This document shows positions 19,984 to 21,989 of a stretch of 21,989 nt of DNA, one piece after another. Source of the DNA: Pleurotus ostreatus/Saccharomyces cerevisiae fusant (Eukaryota; Opisthokonta); NCBI GenBank assembly GCA_024196135.1, contig JAMQCK010000455.1, positions 417 to 22,405 of the forward strand. Reading direction: 5' to 3'. Under the pieces are notes generated by a model that worked only from the letters and a program-made list of their open reading frames with translations, did not search any database and was not told the origin of the DNA. The position numbers and the translations under genes are program-made. Positions within the stretch are counted from its first letter, which is position 1. The number at the start of each line of letters is the position of its first letter.

Positions 19984-21128
19984 CTGAACGCCACGGGACA
20001 TGCTCTTTTTCCCACTCCTAAATCACCTACACAGCAGCCCGGTTCTAGACGGAACGCTCATGCCGGGCCCGGAATAGCCGCCGGATGACTCCCAGATCAG
20101 GGCCACCAGCTGTCACCGTGTCTCCTGCTACACCACAAAAGCTGAGCTCTCATACTAGAGGAAGGTCCGGCCACGCCGGTTCTCGACCTTGCTTGCGGCT
20201 CTAGCACTGGGCACTCTGTCATCTATTGAGCGCTACTGACCTTTTGATTGTGCCTGCAAAAAACCAGGCTTCAATAAGGACGGGGAGAGACCTTTCAAGC
20301 AAGGTAACACATGCAGGACCTAGAGAGATGGAGTATGGTTGGCTCATTCGCCTGGTAGCTCCTGCCGAGGTGTAGGAGCCGTTGCTGTTCGGTGTACAAG
20401 TCAAAGTACGGTGCCCGTCACCCGCAGTCGTCGTTCTAGAGCATCAACATCCATCCTCCCCTGCCCTCGGTACCCAAACCAGCACTCGTTCGCGTCCTGA
20501 CCTGCCTCAGAAGCTTCCCATGCGTCCTCCAACATCTTCCCATCTTCCTCCACGGCATTGGGTGTGCCTTACCTCCGGGCCGCATGCGATATCGCGCACC
20601 GCTGACCAATTCTTGTGAAAGGATGGAGGATAGTCGATCACGAGTATGCAATCCAATCTGAGGGACCGGAGCTAGTGTGCCGCACAGAACACCTGCAGCT
20701 GCTGGACCAAACGTGTGCCGTTGCGCTCAGTCCCAGCGTGGGGAGCCATCGCAGAGTCGTCTCATTCACAGGCAGCTACCAGGGTTGAAGGACAAAGAGA
20801 ACTGCATAAACTCCGGCAAGCCAGAGGCGCAGTGGGGGCATTATGTCACACAGTGACGTCGCCATTCTCCATGTCGGCTTCTATCGCTCATTACCTGACT
20901 GGATAGACTAGAGTAGGGAGCTCGAGCTACACAACTTCCGTATAGAAAATCCGTCAAAGGTGCCTGCCCTGCCAGCTCCTTCGATATAGCTACTGCATAC
21001 GCGGAGACTACACGCGTGGGTAAGCACAAAGGCCATCTCCCAAGACGGTGGACCGAGCGTGGGCTCCCCAGGAGCGATGAGCAAAATGGAATTTTCGTGT
21101 AGCTCAAGCTCCCTAGTGTATTCGCCCA
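19984..21128. other. Mostly unassigned stretch
   Basis: No gene is recognised. The minus frame from ATG 21129 to 20908 (73 aa, starting MGEYTRELELHENSILL) reads more like protein than its neighbours, and its ATG abuts the start of repeat F4. It may be a gene fragment cut by the repeat, but no domain was seen. A pyrimidine-rich part at about 20400-20580 has no coding signal. Confidence 0.35.
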
Positions 21129-21129
21129 T

Positions 21130-21281
21130 TACTGTACCGGTATGTATGGACGCAACCGTAACGCGTAACGGGGACCAAAAAAGTTGGCTATATGAGTTGG
21201 CGTAACGCATAACGGAGGGGTCGGTTGCCAACGCGCGAAATTGGTCAGAAATTCGAATATTTTCCGGCGCTGCGCGCACGG
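21130..21281 (+). repeat. Dispersed repeat F4, copy 2
   Basis: Partner of 15743-15895, with a handful of substitutions and small gaps. It starts at TACTGTACCGG and similarity fades after TGCGCGCACGG. Confidence 0.65.
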
Positions 21282-21479
21282 TCTTTTTCGCTCGGAAAGT
21301 AGGCTCTTCGTCTTGTAACCGGTAGACCACGTTATTTCCTGACGCTGCACGTCCGCTTTCACCCCAAAAGCTACAAAATTACCTTGAATAGACCGTATTT
21401 GCACCAGGATATATCGACGAATTTTGTACCGATCGCCCATAGAGAACAATGAGATTCGCGTGCGCAATGTGTCGATATA

Positions 21480-21710
21480 CAGTGGCGGCCAGATCAATTG
21501 CGCGCTGCCTTTTTCGGAAAGATCGCCGAGGCGCGTATTGGACGAGCTCGGCGGGCCTCAAAAACTTCATAGAACGGTAGAGCGCCATGTAAAACCCCCA
21601 TCTGCATACCAACTTTGCGAGGGTGTGCTTTTGATGCTCACAAAACGTGTCAGGATGTGTCATATGGCACTACATGCCCTCACGTACTTTACCCCGCATA
21701 TCTCACAGTA
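21480..21710. mobile_element. F1 element, left part, cut by a second F1 copy
   Basis: It begins CAGTGGCGGCC after TA (21478-21479) and is identical to the next 231 bases. It stops at CACAGTA, where the following copy begins. In the next copy, CACAGTA continues as TGTATGCTCG, so the break is exactly at a TA dinucleotide of the element. Confidence 0.85.
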
Positions 21711-21989
21711 CAGTGGCGGCCAGATCAATTGCGCGCTGCCTTTTTCGGAAAGATCGCCGAGGCGCGTATTGGACGAGCTCGGCGGGCCTCAAAAACTTCA
21801 TAGAACGGTAGAGCGCCATGTAAAACCCCCATCTGCATACCAACTTTGCGAGGGTGTGCTTTTGATGCTCACAAAACGTGTCAGGATGTGTCATATGGCA
21901 CTACATGCCCTCACGTACTTTACCCCGCATATCTCACAGTATGTATGCTCGTTCCGCCTGAGACTCCGTAATCCGGAGATTTCCGCCTC
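21711..21989. mobile_element. F1 element, cut by the window end
   Basis: 279 bp, a perfect reverse complement of 98-376. It starts at its terminal CAGTGGCGG after TA (21709-21710). The rest would lie beyond the window. Confidence 0.9.

Noticed and set aside
21480..21989. Tandem 231-bp units read as a satellite or CRISPR-like array
   Set aside because: Only two units exist, and the break falls exactly at an element tip beside TA, which fits nested transposition better.
1..21989. tRNA and rRNA genes
   Set aside because: No cloverleaf with a proper T-arm and no rRNA-like block was found by eye on either strand.

Overview
The window looks like repeat-rich nuclear DNA of a filamentous basidiomycete, most likely an agaricomycete. 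The supported genes are split by short GT-AG introns, mostly 45-75 bp. They belong to families typical of these fungi: a SUV39/Clr4-type SET protein, MYND-finger proteins and an F-box/leucine-rich protein. There are no bacterial-style operons or ribosome binding sites. The species was inferred from gene style only; no marker gene is present.

Layout, left to right. Position 1 lies inside a short inverted-repeat element (family F1). A second repeat (F3, 871-1063) and an F1 fragment (1064-1259) follow. Next is a ten-exon SUV39-family histone H3K9 methyltransferase gene (1516-3224, +) with a TATA box. Its last exon runs into the left arm of a foldback repeat (arms 3116-3340 and 4060-4283). Between the arms lies a complete TA-flanked element (F5, 3492-3914). 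A second F3 copy (4581-4784) and about 1.2 kb of unassigned DNA follow. Two divergent MYND genes come next (5956-7806, -; 9314-10994, +). The 1.5 kb between them is almost filled by F2, F5 and F1 elements. About 2 kb of unassigned DNA leads to a small two-exon gene of unknown function (12965-13539, -). Then come an F1 half-copy, an F1 remnant with an F2 element inserted in it (15021-15543), and one copy of repeat F4. A long unassigned stretch follows, then an F-box/LRR gene (18156-19807, -). The right end carries a second F4 copy and two F1 units in tandem.

The two window ends are perfect inverted copies of each other (98-376 against 21711-21989). This suggests the sequence is a whole contig whose ends broke inside a very young repeat.

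The genes do not form an obvious pathway. The H3K9 methyltransferase would act in the nucleus on heterochromatin, which makes its position inside a nest of small transposons notable. The MYND and F-box proteins belong to large, fast-evolving protein-interaction families. Exon structures were assembled by eye from splice signals, frame continuity and domain continuity; no alignment or RNA evidence was available.
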